Source: Lineus longissimus (taxonomy: Eukaryota > Nemertea > Pilidiophora > Heteronemertea > Lineidae). From it: DNA of 64,000 nt. Positions 36,101-48,222 of the stretch are shown here, piece by piece. The stretch's first letter is position 1; the number at the start of each line of letters is the position of its first letter. The DNA is taken from NCBI RefSeq assembly GCF_910592395.1, contig NC_088315.1:6202501-6266500 (forward strand). The letters run 5' to 3'. The notes beneath the pieces were generated by a model. The model worked only from the letters and a program-made list of their open reading frames with translations. It was not told where the DNA came from and searched no databases. The translations under genes and the position numbers were made by a program.

Positions 36101-37904
36101 CACTTCAGAGCGTCAGGTTCCTGCAATTGCAGTTGGGTGATAGTTTGGGTAATTGATAAGGTGGGTGTCTTCAGCAGGGGAGTATAGAAGTCCATCCCTT
36201 TATCATATTTCATGAATATGGTCTGGCATCAGATACAGGGGGAGTCATAATATCGGATATCGAGGCCGCTGTTACTGGTCAGAACTCGTGATAGTGGTAA
36301 GCTTATATAACGTGAAGAGTTGTTCTTGTATTAAAGTTGTTCTTTGGTGGTATTTAATACCAGTGTATATTACACGCGCTATCGCAAAATCCTATCATGT
36401 TAAACGTCATTAGAATTTTGTGTGGGAATTGAAGAAAAAGGACTAAGGGCATTTGGGAATAGTTCTAAGGTAATTGTCCAATATGTTTTGTTCCATTTCA
36501 TACATTGTTTAACATACGTCCCCTAATTGATTGTATCTACTAGATACCAGGGTTGATTATGGACATGATCGTATCATGAGAAGACGATTTTTTAATATGC
36601 CACAGTTAAGTGAGACTTAATTGAAGGAATCTATTTTCGTTTACAAAAAGGAATAAATACAAGGCAATTGGCTTTGACATGTGTTATCTCAAATCTGACG
36701 TTCCATAGTAAGAATTCGATTTTCTCAGCCTTGTTTAAATTTTAAGACACTTGTACACCTAGTAGGATCAGGCTTAGATTAATGTCTAGGCCTACTTGTC
36801 AGAAATGTTCTTAGGGGAGCGCTTTACGGCCCTTTTTATCTGATTTTGATCCAGTCTGCTGGAGCTGGATCGAGCTTTGTGAGTTATTCCCAGAGGAAAC
36901 CGCCCAGAGGACAGGTTCCAACAAATTGGTTGATCTTAGTGTATTATTTTTACGATACCATCAAACATCTTTTTTACATCATTTAATGTTTCATTTTCCC
37001 AAACTGATCTTGATGTTCTTACGCACAAAAGTGCAAAAACTCCATGGAAGAAAATATGAAACAGACCAATGCTCTATACATGTACTACACAGACAGATAG
37101 GTTGTACTGAGGTCATGGCGAAGCTGCAATCTTTGTCACATTACATAACGTTCTGGACTACAGTCAGTGAATTGCATTAGGAGGCAATTTTGAGAACTAG
37201 TGTCTTAGTTTCACCGCTGGCATCGGGGAGATAATCTACCCTTAGTTGATCTTTCCAAAAACCTTTAGTATAGCGTTACACTATCATTTGGGCTATCAGG
37301 TTTTTTTAATTTATCGTAGCACAAAAAATCATTCGATCTGTTCACGACAACCAGTATAACGTCAATCCGCACCCACCTATATTTGGCTAAGTAGCTTATT
37401 CTTACTCTAGCTGTGGCGCCAAGAGGACCAGACGCATGTTGCCCGTTATTTTCTTTATTCTTAATGCCTTTCACGACAGGTCAATTTGCTAGTAATAACT
37501 AATAAAGTAGAAGCTTAGCATTCACGTATAATATACTAAACGGCACTTCATTTAATGCTAGAAAAGCTGTTTTGATCCTTGGTCCTGTATTATGAAATTA
37601 AGTAGTAAAATATTGTGGGAAAGGGTGTTATGTTTCATTTGGTATTTGGAAAATCTATGAAATGACACATTCTGGTAAATAAAATAAGTGCGAGGTCCAG
37701 ACATACCCAAGTATCTCAGAGATCTCAAAATTCGAGAAATTAATGTAAGTCGGTGCAATTTTTGTTTAGGAGGACGTGTGTCCATCATATGATCGGTTTA
37801 GAGATACTCTTGGCCCAGTTATACCGCATACTCTTACCATATATCTGTGTGGCGGCGAGCAGGCAGACGAAGAAGAGGTAGAATAATCTTATATATACAG
37901 TCAT
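18145..37904 (-). CDS. Secreted protein: two F5/8 type C domains plus a fucolectin-type domain, 11 exons, 538 aa
   Basis: A predicted extracellular glycan- or membrane-binding protein. Minus-strand exons: 37904-37838, 31545-31486, 31368-31163, 30899-30777, 30487-30349, 29308-29168, 28903-28731, 23073-22929, 21219-21172, 20908-20663, 18413-18145. All borders are GT-AG and phases agree throughout. Residues 1-20 form a signal peptide; a splice acceptor ends directly before the ATG, so the 5' UTR is in an unseen upstream exon. After an acidic linker (23-42), discoidin domain 1 spans Cys44-Cys197 (PLGM, QITASS, WLQIDLG, ARFVKFH, LRVEIIGC). Domain 2 spans Cys200-Cys348 (WLQFDVG, VIKGRGD, ARFVRLHP, GLIGC). 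A 15-residue exon has Cys354 and Cys367. Residues 369-538 match the fucolectin/tachylectin-4/pentraxin-1 (FTP) fold (ENIAYKKES, ARAVDGN, WMVDLG, MYGRYVFV, LCEVEVY). There is no transmembrane segment. The ligand is unknown; innate recognition or adhesion is an inference. Confidence 0.88.
22115..22590. repeat. 31-bp minisatellite, about 15 copies in exact register
   Basis: The anchor TCCCAAG starts at 22115, 22146 and 22177, and a variant (TTCCAAG) starts at 22580. That is exactly 15 periods of 31 bp with no net insertion or deletion. The typical unit is TCCCAAGTTTAGCTACCTGG followed by ATTATTCTCAC. Variation is by substitution only (TAGATA, TAAGCCA, CTCGATT). It lies in the intron between the second discoidin domain and the two-cysteine exon. 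Confidence 0.92.
22713..22725. repeat. Poly-C run of 13
   Basis: An uninterrupted C run in the same intron as the 31-bp minisatellite. Such runs are prone to length error in assembly. Confidence 0.85.
23115..28700. other. 5.6 kb intron inside the second discoidin domain
   Basis: AT-rich intron sequence. It contains one long frame on the same strand (26380-27003), described separately, and a CpG-bearing palindromic patch near 27180-27215 (CGCATGCGC repeated). I see no exon of the host gene here. Confidence 0.5.
26380..27003 (-). CDS. Unrecognised open frame nested in the large intron; doubtful
   Basis: A 207-codon frame, on the same strand as the host gene, has no ATG at its upstream end. 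The best internal start is MNAAFDVYNAFGYDNG, giving about 105 residues with a basic stretch LFRRRPRKPRPA near the C-terminus. There is no signal peptide, membrane segment or family I recognise. Other frames in the same place are also open for 70-120 codons, which suggests a composition effect. It could be an intronic single-exon gene or chance, and I favour chance. Confidence 0.15.
   Translation of the reverse strand: MVRPVWIRTPLHNESTASLFGSKTALLLTKQHISFKLMKLELLFFTEIAFFDWCYICRSFYLFSFLFHARRNGPSAPVLSSKPFLIAWAFNLDLFCRYRKMNAAFDVYNAFGYDNGRNFSNHNHLFKKSCLEKREEYNVFCGKFDRNLDQGEINHPPTLVGKFKDTLFRRRPRKPRPAVISTDEHTINAQETSPHELIPTHAWLPAL
29445..29481. repeat. (GGT)n microsatellite followed by a G run
   Basis: About nine GGT triplets run into 12 G in the intron between the two discoidin domains. 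Antisense translation gives long poly-proline and poly-histidine strings, which are artefacts. Confidence 0.85.
30526..30738. repeat. 21-bp AT-rich minisatellite, about ten copies
   Basis: Units such as TTATCAATTGTTTAACTACA(T) and TCATCACTTTTCTAACTATA(T) recur at 21-bp spacing from just after the exon ending at 30487 to just before the exon starting at 30777. In the better-preserved part two variants alternate, giving a 42-bp higher-order period. It fills most of the 289-bp intron within discoidin domain 1. Confidence 0.8.
31550..37830. other. 6.3 kb first coding intron of the discoidin gene
   Basis: It lies between the signal-peptide exon and the acidic-linker exon. I see only AT-rich sequence with no recognisable exon, RNA gene or transposon protein. 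Enhancers may be present but cannot be seen from sequence alone. Confidence 0.45.
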
Positions 37905-39190
37905 CTGAAACGAGAAAAGGGACACATCATTAGCACTAAATTGAAAGATGTTTTTAAGGAATGTCTGTCGAAGTTGACGCGATTTCTGAACGGTATTGGC
38001 AAACAGCTTGCAAACACCCCCTTGAATTCTAACTTTGGCGAACAGGTTTATTGAAATCATCGTAACGCGTTAAATTGTCTGAAGTACCGCTTGTAGACAG
38101 TTTCATTTAGATGGATTGTTATCACTTCACGAGTATCAATTCAATTGAATTGAGGGAGGAAAACAATTTGTGAAAATAAATCAACACCTTTGAGTGGTTT
38201 TATTGGCCATTGTGAGATCTTCATGGTCAAGACCGCGATGGTAGTGTCATGTCTGGAGATTAACAATCTAGAGAGGGTCCACTTATTGTCCTGAGATAAA
38301 TCTGTCTCAGTAGACCCCTTGGCATGTTTGTAGTAAATGTTGCCAGAAACCTCTTAAAATAACTCAATTTTCGTCTGAATGGGCTGCCAATTGACCAAGC
38401 TAAGGTCAATATTTAGCTGATCTGATTTTGAATGCCATCCTAATGGAAGAATTCCCGAATCGATACAGTGTTATTTTGGTTAGAGAACCTTGCCCACCTA
38501 CGTGATAAACCCCGGAGGTATGTAAAACCTGCCTTTGAAATGAGTGCTTAAGTTAGCATTGGCAATTGGCATGATATCGTGAAATATTTCTTTCGCGACT
38601 TTTTAAAAAAGAAGCATCATAGTTGATACATACCGTATTTTGTTCCTCAGGACGGATTCTTTAAAACGATATCATCATAGGCCTAATCAACAAGTCCTAT
38701 TTATTTTCCTTAGAGTTTAAGTAAATTAGATCGGTCATTTTGGTTGCAGGCAAAAAATAGGCTTTTTACCCCCTATCTCGATAATTAATCCAATAAAACA
38801 ATGGGTGACACATGCTGAACTCATGAAGTATGTTCGTATTAAATAAAATAGGTCACGTATACATATACGTTTATTGGTCTTAAGAGTAAGCGAAATAATT
38901 TGATGACTGAAATTACCCCCTGCCAATAAATATATACAATTATAACGACATTGTGAGTAAGGGGTCCAAGGAACAGGAACTTGAACAAGATTATGAATAG
39001 CCGGTGCGATAAACGGTTGTAACCATATAGGTGGCTTCTAATTATGGTCTCACCGAACTTCTTTAACTTTAAGGTACACGTTAGTTGCTTATGTTTAACA
39101 TACACTATTATGTTTAACAAATTTTGATTCCTTTTAATGTGAATAGTGTGTGTTTTATGTTGTATGACGCGGAGACGAAGTAACGTACGA

Positions 39191-39224
39191 TGTTAACCAA
39201 AGTCTTCCTGGACTTCGGTTAACA
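39191..39224. repeat. Short near-perfect inverted repeat
   Basis: TGTTAACCAAAGTC and GACTTCGGTTAACA flank a six-base centre (TTCCTG), with 13 of 14 positions paired. It may be the core of a palindromic miniature element. No target duplication was identified. Confidence 0.6.
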
Positions 39225-39740
39225 TTTCCTACCATTCTTACATAAAGGTCAAGCCAGCCGTATTGCAGTAGCAAATACATTTATGAATAGGCTGAAGCAA
39301 GTTAGAGTATTTGGCCTCCTATGCTGGAACCGCCAGAGTGCTTACGCCAAAGAAGAAGAAGAAACTAGGAAAGAAGTCAAGAACAAAAGAATGGATGACA
39401 TATAACATAACAACAAGATTGTGTTTTTGAAAGGATGTCCTCACGGTGCACCTATAGACCAAGAATATGATGCCCCGTATCACGATGGAGACAATAAGTG
39501 GCGGTGCTATTACAAAGCATCACTGACATTCAATTCTTGTATTGTAAATTCAGTTCAGATAGTTGCTGAAGTGTATTAAACGGGTTTATTTCTGCATCAC
39601 ACGCCCCATCCCGCTGTGGATTTCGCCTCATAGTTGTTTCAGGCGTTCACCTTGCCTTCGGGAAGGTAATGCGATCCTGGAGGCAAAATGTTTCCAAAGT
39701 TTATACGTTCATGGCGGCCTTGAACATCGGAGTCACTCTG

Positions 39741-39750
39741 CCATTATAGC
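39741..39750 (+). repeat. Left target-site duplication of the foldback element
   Basis: CCATTATAGC is repeated exactly at 41167-41176, immediately outside the two arms of the 1.4 kb foldback-like element. Confidence 0.75.
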
Positions 39751-41166
39751 GGTGTCTGCCCATTCCGCCTCAACCTTATTCGCCTTATCCAATTTTGCCT
39801 TCTCCCATTTAGCCTTCTCCTAACTTGCCTTTTCTCAATTCGCCTTCTACGATTTCGCCATCGTCTTATCTCGCCTTTGTTCCAATTGGCCTTCTTCCTA
39901 ACTCGCCTTCCTCTCATCTTGCCTCATCCTAGTTTGCCTTTTCTTATTTCGCCTTTGTCCTATTCTGCCTTGGTTTCATCCTGCCTTATCTCATCTTGCC
40001 TTTTCTTGATTGACCTTTGTGTCAATTCGCCTTCTTCCCATTTTGCCTTCTCCCGTTTCGCCATATCTCACCTCGCCTTTTATCAATCCGCCTTTGCTTA
40101 TCTTGCCTTTGTTCTATTTTGCCTTGTTGTCTTGAGAGCTAACTCGTTCTGTGAGAAGGCCTCATAATTCCCCAATGATCAAAGGAATACATCTTCCAGA
40201 TTGCTGGATTTGAGTAGGCCTATTGACTATAGTTCATAATAAAGAACTTCAGAAGCACTCACACTTTGAATGATCAATAAAATACTTAGCACCCCCATCC
40301 CTCCTATATAGTACCAGGTCACAAGTCTTACCTATCAAAGAATGCCAAAACACTATGCCAAAATATTTCCATGAAAGACTTGGAAAACTCTAAGATTTGA
40401 CAAACATGGGTAAAGATACTAAGTTGGTTTTGGAGATACATGTAAGCTTACATGTAGATGGTTCAGAAGTTATGAAGATTTGAAAACATTGGTAATTAAA
40501 CAACAGCCTTTGGGTAGGGTACCAAAACATAATTCGTGGAAACACTCTTATATGAAAGATTGGCCCCACAAACATGGGTAAAAGAGACAAAAGTCTTTTG
40601 TAATATGGTATGTAATGTAATATGACTATAATGGCTGAGAAGTTATCTACACTTGTAATTTTGGCAATGTCCACCGGGTTTTGGTTGGGGGTACCCCCGA
40701 ATGGACCTTAGAAGCCCTTCAACACTGTTGAAGACACTTTCATATGAAAGATTGACTCAACAAACCTGGGTAAAGACACCAAGTTTGTTGCAAAGTAGGA
40801 AGAAGGCGAAATGGGAAGAAGGCGAAATAATACAAAGGCGGGGTGGGTAAAGGCGAGATAGGATGAAGGCAAATTAGGACAAAGGTAAATTAGGACAAGG
40901 TGAAATAGGAGAAGGCAGATTAAGACAATGGCAAACTGAGACGAAGGCAAGAATGGATAAGGCAACTTGTGATAAGGCAAGATAAAACAGAGGCAAAATA
41001 GCATAAGGCGAAAAATGTAAAGGCGAAAAAAGACAAAGGCGAGATAGAATAAGGCGGATTGGGAAGAGGCAAAATTGGAAAAGGCGAAATAGGAGAAGGC
41101 GAAATGTATATTTTTTAAAGGCAAAATGGGAAAAGGCGAAAAAAGACAAGGCGAAATGGGCATGAA
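39751..41166. mobile_element. Foldback-like transposon with arms built of about 15-bp subrepeats, 1416 bp
   Basis: The left arm (39751 to about 40125) is a degenerate tandem array of about 15-bp units of the type TTCGCCTTCTCCCAT. The right arm (about 40795-41166) is the same array inverted (GGAGAAGGCGAAAT). The outermost ends match as TGCCCATT(C/T)CGCCT, and a 10-bp direct repeat CCATTATAGC flanks the element. The centre has about three copies of a 181-192-bp repeat, with ATGAAAGA(T/C)T anchors at 40371, 40552 and 40744. No transposase frame exists, so it would be non-autonomous. The architecture is that of foldback elements, such as Drosophila FB or the sea urchin TU elements whose arms also consist of short tandem subrepeats. 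Long frames on both strands in the arms are repeat artefacts. Confidence 0.8.
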
Positions 41167-41176
41167 CCATTATAGC
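41167..41176 (+). repeat. Right target-site duplication of the foldback element
   Basis: An exact copy of CCATTATAGC at 39741-39750. The two copies are followed by different bases (GG on the left, AG on the right). Confidence 0.75.
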
Positions 41177-44100
41177 AGCGGGTCGTCTAACTAGGAAACG
41201 TGTTTTAGAGAGAAGCTGACATAGATAATATGAGAGAGCTAGTTGTGATAGGCGTCAGTTGGCTCCAATGTTTGCCTCAAAAACAGGTGTCTGAACATTT
41301 ACATCTACATGTACTTGTATTTTGTTTAATTTTTGACAAGACGTATTATTATTTATGTTGAAGTCTATCACCTTCCAATACGATACTGCACAATGTAGAA
41401 ATGCATAATCCTTATAGTTTGAAAAATATTTCATTAACACAATTGAAAAAGCTTTGCATTGCCTTCAACATAACAACTTGGAATATAAAAAGCATAATGA
41501 TAGACAGGAAAAACTCACGGAAGACTAATAAATAATATCATAAAAATTGGCAATAACACCATACTACGTATAAGTATAATAATGATAAATAAAACATTTT
41601 TCACAACGTGTACAAACTCACCATTTTTTTAACCTGAATGTTTGTTGTCTAAATACTAAAATATCCTTCTTCAGCAAGAGTATTGATAAAAACAGTAATC
41701 CTCTATTCGCGAGAGTTCCAAACGCCCTGGGAATATCACGGGTTCACATGGTCGTGGTTACTACACCATGAACCGGAATCAAGCCGTACTCACTCCTCAA
41801 TCAGAATAAATCATAAAATGTAGAGTATCCTGTGTGAAATACTAGTAAAATCTCTCTAAATTAATTTGATATTTCCTCTCGACTCAGTAATAAAAATCTC
41901 ATACGCTTAATAACCTGTATGTGTAATCCTTCAGAGTATGAACGCGTTGTGCGGTGCTTTGCGGCCAATTGACTGTCTTTGGAGCGATCTCGTGACGTAT
42001 TGGGGACTTGGTTCCGTGTGAGTGCCTTTCTATATCCACCAAACAGAGGCCACTAGCGTAAATATTGCCATGTCGCGATGACAGTTCTGAATTATTTAAA
42101 TATTTTCAATTCTCATGAAGTTTGTCAATTTTCTTTTGATTGGCCGTGTGACATATTCTTCTTTGAATTGGGTGTCGTCGATATTTTGGTTATATTGATT
42201 TCGAAATCAGCGATGTTTGTATTTGCAAACAGACCCATAAACAACAACCCAACAAAATCGTTGCGGTATCAAAGGAAAGAGGTCATGAAACTAAGACTTC
42301 TTTGAAGATATATAAGAGTGTTGGATGTCACGAGATGTCTGACTTGTGGACTGGTTGATATTTGCTGCAATACATTTGCAATAACCAACCAGAGTAGTTG
42401 TTACATCTGCGTGGCAGTGATGGTGTAACAGGTTCAGGTGAATTAAGCCAATAAAAAAACTAAGTAAAATAATGTACATGTAACACGACAATGCTGATTT
42501 GAGCTGAATTGAACAAAACAGAAATTCGAAGTATGAAATTTGAGAGATACTATTCAAACCATGTGTGTGTTGCTCTGTATGTGTTCGAAGATATTTCAAC
42601 AACTTCACCTATCTTTAGTTCGTATTCTTTGGTACATTCTTTCTAAAATATCGACCAATTGGTAAGTTCCTTTCACGGGACATGTCCGTGTACATCTCAA
42701 GTAACACATTAAGAGCTCCAACATTGTTCAATAAGTAAGCAAAATACACTAATTTCTGCTTTTGGTCACACTTATATCGCTATTAGAAGATCACAACGGG
42801 ATGCCGAGCTGGAACCGCCCATGACTAAAATGACTACATGTTTGTAAAAGGTGGCATTTTTAGAGGTGTTTGTCGGGAGTAGAATGGATGTAAGTTCCGT
42901 GAACGAGTTGGCATTACCAGGTCAGACTTTTCGAAGATAATGAGGTCCTCTTTTGCAGAGGCTACATCAGTGCCGTGTTATTATTTGAAAAGGAAATTCA
43001 TGTTGGAAAATCGAGCAGAAAATAGGTCATAACATCTCTAAGAATCGACTATAGATATTATGACATTTGACTGACTATGTATCGCGATGCATTTACCCTC
43101 CACGGTTGCATGTACCTCATTATTGGGGAAGATTCCGATCTGCTTATAAGTGGGTCACCATGTGCTCCGATTCAACACATCTCATGCAACTCTACTGTTC
43201 AAAGGAAGTTCTTCAGAATGTCCACTCAATTACCATTATGCCAAAGAAAGAACTCAATTCTAGGCTATTTGGCAACCATTTTGGATTCTGGCGGCCATCT
43301 TTGAATTTAGGCAAAACCCAGGCTGGCCCCATAGTTTATCTGAACACCTAGAATTTTGTCTCCTGGACACAAAACCACCGAGAAAACGTGTACGAATGTA
43401 GTAGATTTTGAGCAATCTTAGATATTTCGGACACATCAACACACTGGATGTATAGTATTTCCTGTTATCTGTCACATTTCTGCACTGAACAACCAGATAA
43501 ACTGGAGACTGTGCACGACTGCCTGAGAAAGGGCAACGTAACGACGGCATAAATGTATGCACAGAATGAAACCTGCAGTCGTCAAAACCTGCAGTGATAA
43601 TTTGCACAAGAGAAGTTCGATCAAAAGTAGGTGAAGAAATGTTCAACATATGTCTATCGTTTCGACGAACTTAGGTCCCCGTGTCCTGTTGTCCTGTTTT
43701 TCTAAGCGCCCAGAGAGAGCTATTCAAGTCTCCGGATCTCAAATCCAGGGTCCTACTACTATGCTATCGTAAATAATTCCTTCCAAATGCGGCTTGGCGC
43801 TGAACCATCGGCTTTTGGTTGTTGAATGTGTTGTTCACTCCCAATACAAAGAAGAAGGTAATTTGATTCTTTATTGAAATAAAATGTGCAAACCCATGCA
43901 AACGTATTTTAATTCATTTGCACATCATAACTTTGCTCTCATAGGGTAGTGCATTTCAATTCTTCACGTCCATTTACCTAGTCTTTCTGAAAAGGCATAT
44001 ATCAGTTAACATATGATACAAACTTAGTCTGATCTAATCCAAACTGTCGGGCTGATAATCTCCATTAAATTTGAAGGTATTTGCACCAAAGGTTGCCCAG

Positions 44101-45299
44101 CATGAATCCTGATGTTGAAACTTGAAGTGGGACAAATTTAAGGGATCGGGATTTTGACAGGTAGAAGCATTTGTGTGAAGGGTCGAAATACCACAGTAAT
44201 CAACCAATTACCAACAATTTCAATACGTCTTCGACCACGAAGACCTCTTTACGTTTAATGAAGAGATTGGTCAACACGGGCCCTATTTCTCACATGTTTG
44301 ACAAATAGTTTTGCAAAGGCCTTCCAAAGTGCCAAAATATTTTCTAAAAGTCATTATTTGAAGAACTGAGTCAGATCCTAAGGGTTTGGAAGTGGAGGAT
44401 GACATATTTTGGTCGGCCCAATTGAAAGATTGGTCGACGGTTCCATATGTTATTTTTTAATGCATTTCTTGCACCAGAATGATCTTGACAAATGTGCACG
44501 TGAACCGAGTAAGAAGTTAGACTGACCAAATCTAGGTCAATCGATTTGTATTGATGCAAAACTGCATTACTGTTAACTGCATTTACTTCACAAAGAGACT
44601 ATCGGTAATAAAAGGATACTTTATCCTTTTACTATCGGTTAATGCAACATTAAATCAGAATGAACTGAATCGAAGTGGAAGCAATTGTGAAACTTTCCTC
44701 AGTCACTGCAGCAAGCTGATCTGTACATATATCATCACCAGCTAAATCAGTTGACAAAACCGATATGTCAAAGAGTTCCGTGATCGAATGAATACAGTGG
44801 TTACGGTGTGATGCGGCCAAGGAATGTAAGGTCACATGAGATCACGACACGTACTTTATTGAAAAAGACACGAAATCACATCATACTAAAGCTCACAAAG
44901 ATAAACTGGAATCTCGTCAACAGGCATGGGACATTAAGCATTCGGGCCTTTTATCACGCGTTTGGCAAGAGCATATGTACAAAACAAATCTGGCTTCAAC
45001 CCAGGTCCAATTCAATTTCGGTCTCGGAGAACACATTATCTAAATATCTTTTTAAAATTTAAGGTCCAAGTTGTGACACTGTTTGGCTACAATTTTTTGA
45101 TTTATTAAACCAATTTGTTCGAGGAAGATTTTTCTTTGCTTGGCGGTACTTTGTTGCTGAGTGTGTAGTACCCTGGACGAACTTCCATAAAGTACATGCA
45201 TGTCAGCAAAGAATTTAAAAGACTTTATTAATTCTCGATATTAGCTATGTGATTTATCTTTTGGTGGATGATTTTCTTAGTCCGCATATGATGGTCCGG

Positions 45300-45345
45300 G
45301 TTTAAGGAATTGATAGCGAACTGGAGGTATGGGTTATCTCACTAA
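45300..45345. repeat. Dispersed repeat copy 1
   Basis: GTTTAAGGAATTGATAGCGA and the following ACTGGAGGTATGGGTTATCTCAC closely match 48177-48222. The downstream sequences then diverge but both stay GC-richer than the surroundings. Confidence 0.55.
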
Positions 45346-48176
45346 AACCGCGAAGGCAAAAATCGAGGCGGAGCCGAGCCAACATTTCAGCTCCACATTC
45401 TTTATAAAAACCGCAAACCAATCGACGTCGAGATACGGAAAAGGCGCCCATACATTTCAATCTCACGAGGTCCTCAGACAGGAACGTAAGGTTATGCATG
45501 ATAGCGTCATGAATGTGGACTCGTATGTCTTCTTATACTTTCTGCGTTTATTTGTAAGGCAAAAGAAATGCCTGTTAAACAGTCTAGAGTCAGAAAAATG
45601 ACTTCACGACATGAAGAATTTTTAGAAATGGCTGAATTACAGTTGTGATGTTAGAGATAAGGAAGAACTTTGTGACATAGAAAGAACGATCAAAGTAACA
45701 CGTTTTCTATAACCGCTCCTTAGATTAGGCGATTGAAGATATTATAAGCTAATTAGCAACGTAAAGCATCAGATAATGGGTTTTATTTCGCTTTTCGTAT
45801 CCAAACAAAAACATATCCATGGGGTGAAACTTGAATAGAACAGAGACAAATCTCAGAGCAGTTAGTTTGAAAGCCGTTATGTGTATGAGTCGCAGCCATG
45901 CAAACTCATATCATTAGTTTATATCTCGGTCACGTAAATCTCGGACCAACCCCCTGATGCGAGACATTCAGAGGTTTCCTTAAATATATTTGAACCAATT
46001 TGGGCGAGGATTTTGATTATGTGTTGCATAGAAAAGGTCTTAGTTGTACAGGAGATTATGTATTCATGATCATACTGGGTGTTTCTTCTGTCTTTTGATA
46101 TTTAAACGTCAGGGTTACGGTGTCAAATATTTCACGACATGCATATTGTGCGACTCCTTGAGGAATCTCAGGCTTGGCCCCAGGCCAGAATACTAGTAAT
46201 GGAATCTTGCTGTGCATATACTTCAATGTTAATATATTTGAAATTCATGTATCAAAATGTGAAATTCATATGATTAATGAGAAAAATCAGTTAAGCTTGA
46301 AAATATTTTCTATGTCCTGTGATGCTTTATATGATCCCTTAACACAGGGCGGTGCAAAGCCTCAAGGTCGAGGATGGTGACTGAGGATGTAGTTGCTGCT
46401 TCTCGGTAAATCAATTCGGCAACGATTTCGGTTATATCAATCAACAATGTCTTATCAACAATGTCTTATAGAGCGCCAAACTCCAGGTAAACCTGCTCAA
46501 GGCGCTCAAGGTTATACCTATCATTGTGCCCATTTTACCGACACTAACTAGACATAACAATGAACAGAAATATTAGGGTGTTGCATATGCGTTGAAGGGT
46601 TGAAAAGAACACCTCAACTGATGCTATCAACTTAGATATTATCGGACGAAACGGTAAAAAACTCGGCAAAGATATTTTGCTTGGCAAACATTAGACAATT
46701 CGGATGTCACATGCATAACCTTGATTTCATCAATCAAAAATCCCGATTCAAGTGTCACAAATTTCAAATGTCAAAGTTAAGGTATGGTGCAAAACGCCTT
46801 TCAGCGAACATGTAATACAAACAGTACTTTCATTCTGAGGCATTTCTCTTAAAGGGACAGTAGGCTACTCCCGTTGTTTATGATATATTTTGTGGGTCAG
46901 CACATGTCTACATAAAATTGGTGTATCAAAACCCAAATGCACTTGTCCAGAACAACTATTTGAGCTATTTGAATATGCATGAAAGAATGATGCATGTTGT
47001 TGTGGTAACTATTTTTATCACTTCAATGAGAACACGAAAAGAAAAGGTGAAATGAAGTAATCTTGCCAAACTCGACGCAGACATATCCGAGGTGTGAAAA
47101 TGATAATAAACAGACTGATATTTGAAAGCAGGACTGTCATATCATAAATGTGTTGCGTGAACATTGGGCAATCGCTTTGCTTCGCAAACAAACTTTATGC
47201 ACCCGTGTGTCACATGGCTTGGTCTGATCTGGGCCTCAAATTTTCAAACATTCAATTTCAAAGGATCGTTTTTATCCAGATCTTAGGGTGCATGATAAAT
47301 GGATTTCTTGAATTTTCTACTCCAAGTATGATTAATAATCGACAAGTATAGCGTAGTCTGATCCGTTTTAAATCTTTATCTCCAAACATAATACAATTTT
47401 GTGCCATCATTGTCGGCGTGGACAGCCAACTGTTAAACATTTCTGTAGAATTTCAAAACAACATTCCTGGGAAAATACACTAAAATTGGTAAAGAATGCC
47501 ACATTATTCTTGAAAACTAAGACACATTTAGCTCCATTTGACCGCATATGCCCCAAGTTAAACACCTCTAAAGATTCCGAGAAAAAAGTGCACCAGTTTT
47601 CTGAAAAGGAGCTGTCTGGGTGACATATCTTCTTTCAGTGTGATCAATGACCATATTCCCAATTAAAATGAGGATTTCAAAGTTTAGATAAACATGTATT
47701 TTATCAACATGGTGAGCATATTGGTGATAACATGTATCAAGAAACCACCGGGAATCTATTATTTTTCCCTCACTAAAATTCCGGCTAAAAATTGAGTAGC
47801 AGAAACGATTTAAGTACATTTCATCACAAATTCTGAGATTCAATTTCACTGCTTTATGATATGAATCAGAAGAGCAAATTCTCCCTCTAAGCTTCTGGGG
47901 GATATCATTGGAATATGTGGCAAATGGCAGGTTGCCTAACTTCAGTTTGGAAAAATGAAATAGTTTGATCTCTCCGAATCCTCAATACAATCACCAGTTA
48001 TTATTAAGCATTTAACACGCCAAGATATCCTTGGGCTATTTAATAAGAGTGCTAGTTACTACCAATTCCTTTGTGGAAGTATTTTGTCAGGCTTTGTGGA
48101 AATCTTAGTTATTTCTCAGGCGATTAATTGATATCTTGTAGTACGATATGATGGCCCGAGGGTGTGGGACAAGGAT

Positions 48177-48222
48177 GGTTTAAGGAATCGATAGCGAACT
48201 GGAGGTATTGGTTTTCTCACCG
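48177..48222. repeat. Dispersed repeat copy 2
   Basis: This matches 45300-45345 in the same orientation with few mismatches, 2.9 kb away. It may be the end of an otherwise decayed element. Confidence 0.55.

Noticed and set aside
39751-41166. Long frames on both strands giving FAFS/LAFS-type peptides
   Set aside because: They arise because the 15-bp subrepeat is a multiple of three, so any stop-free unit reads through. There is no gene evidence.
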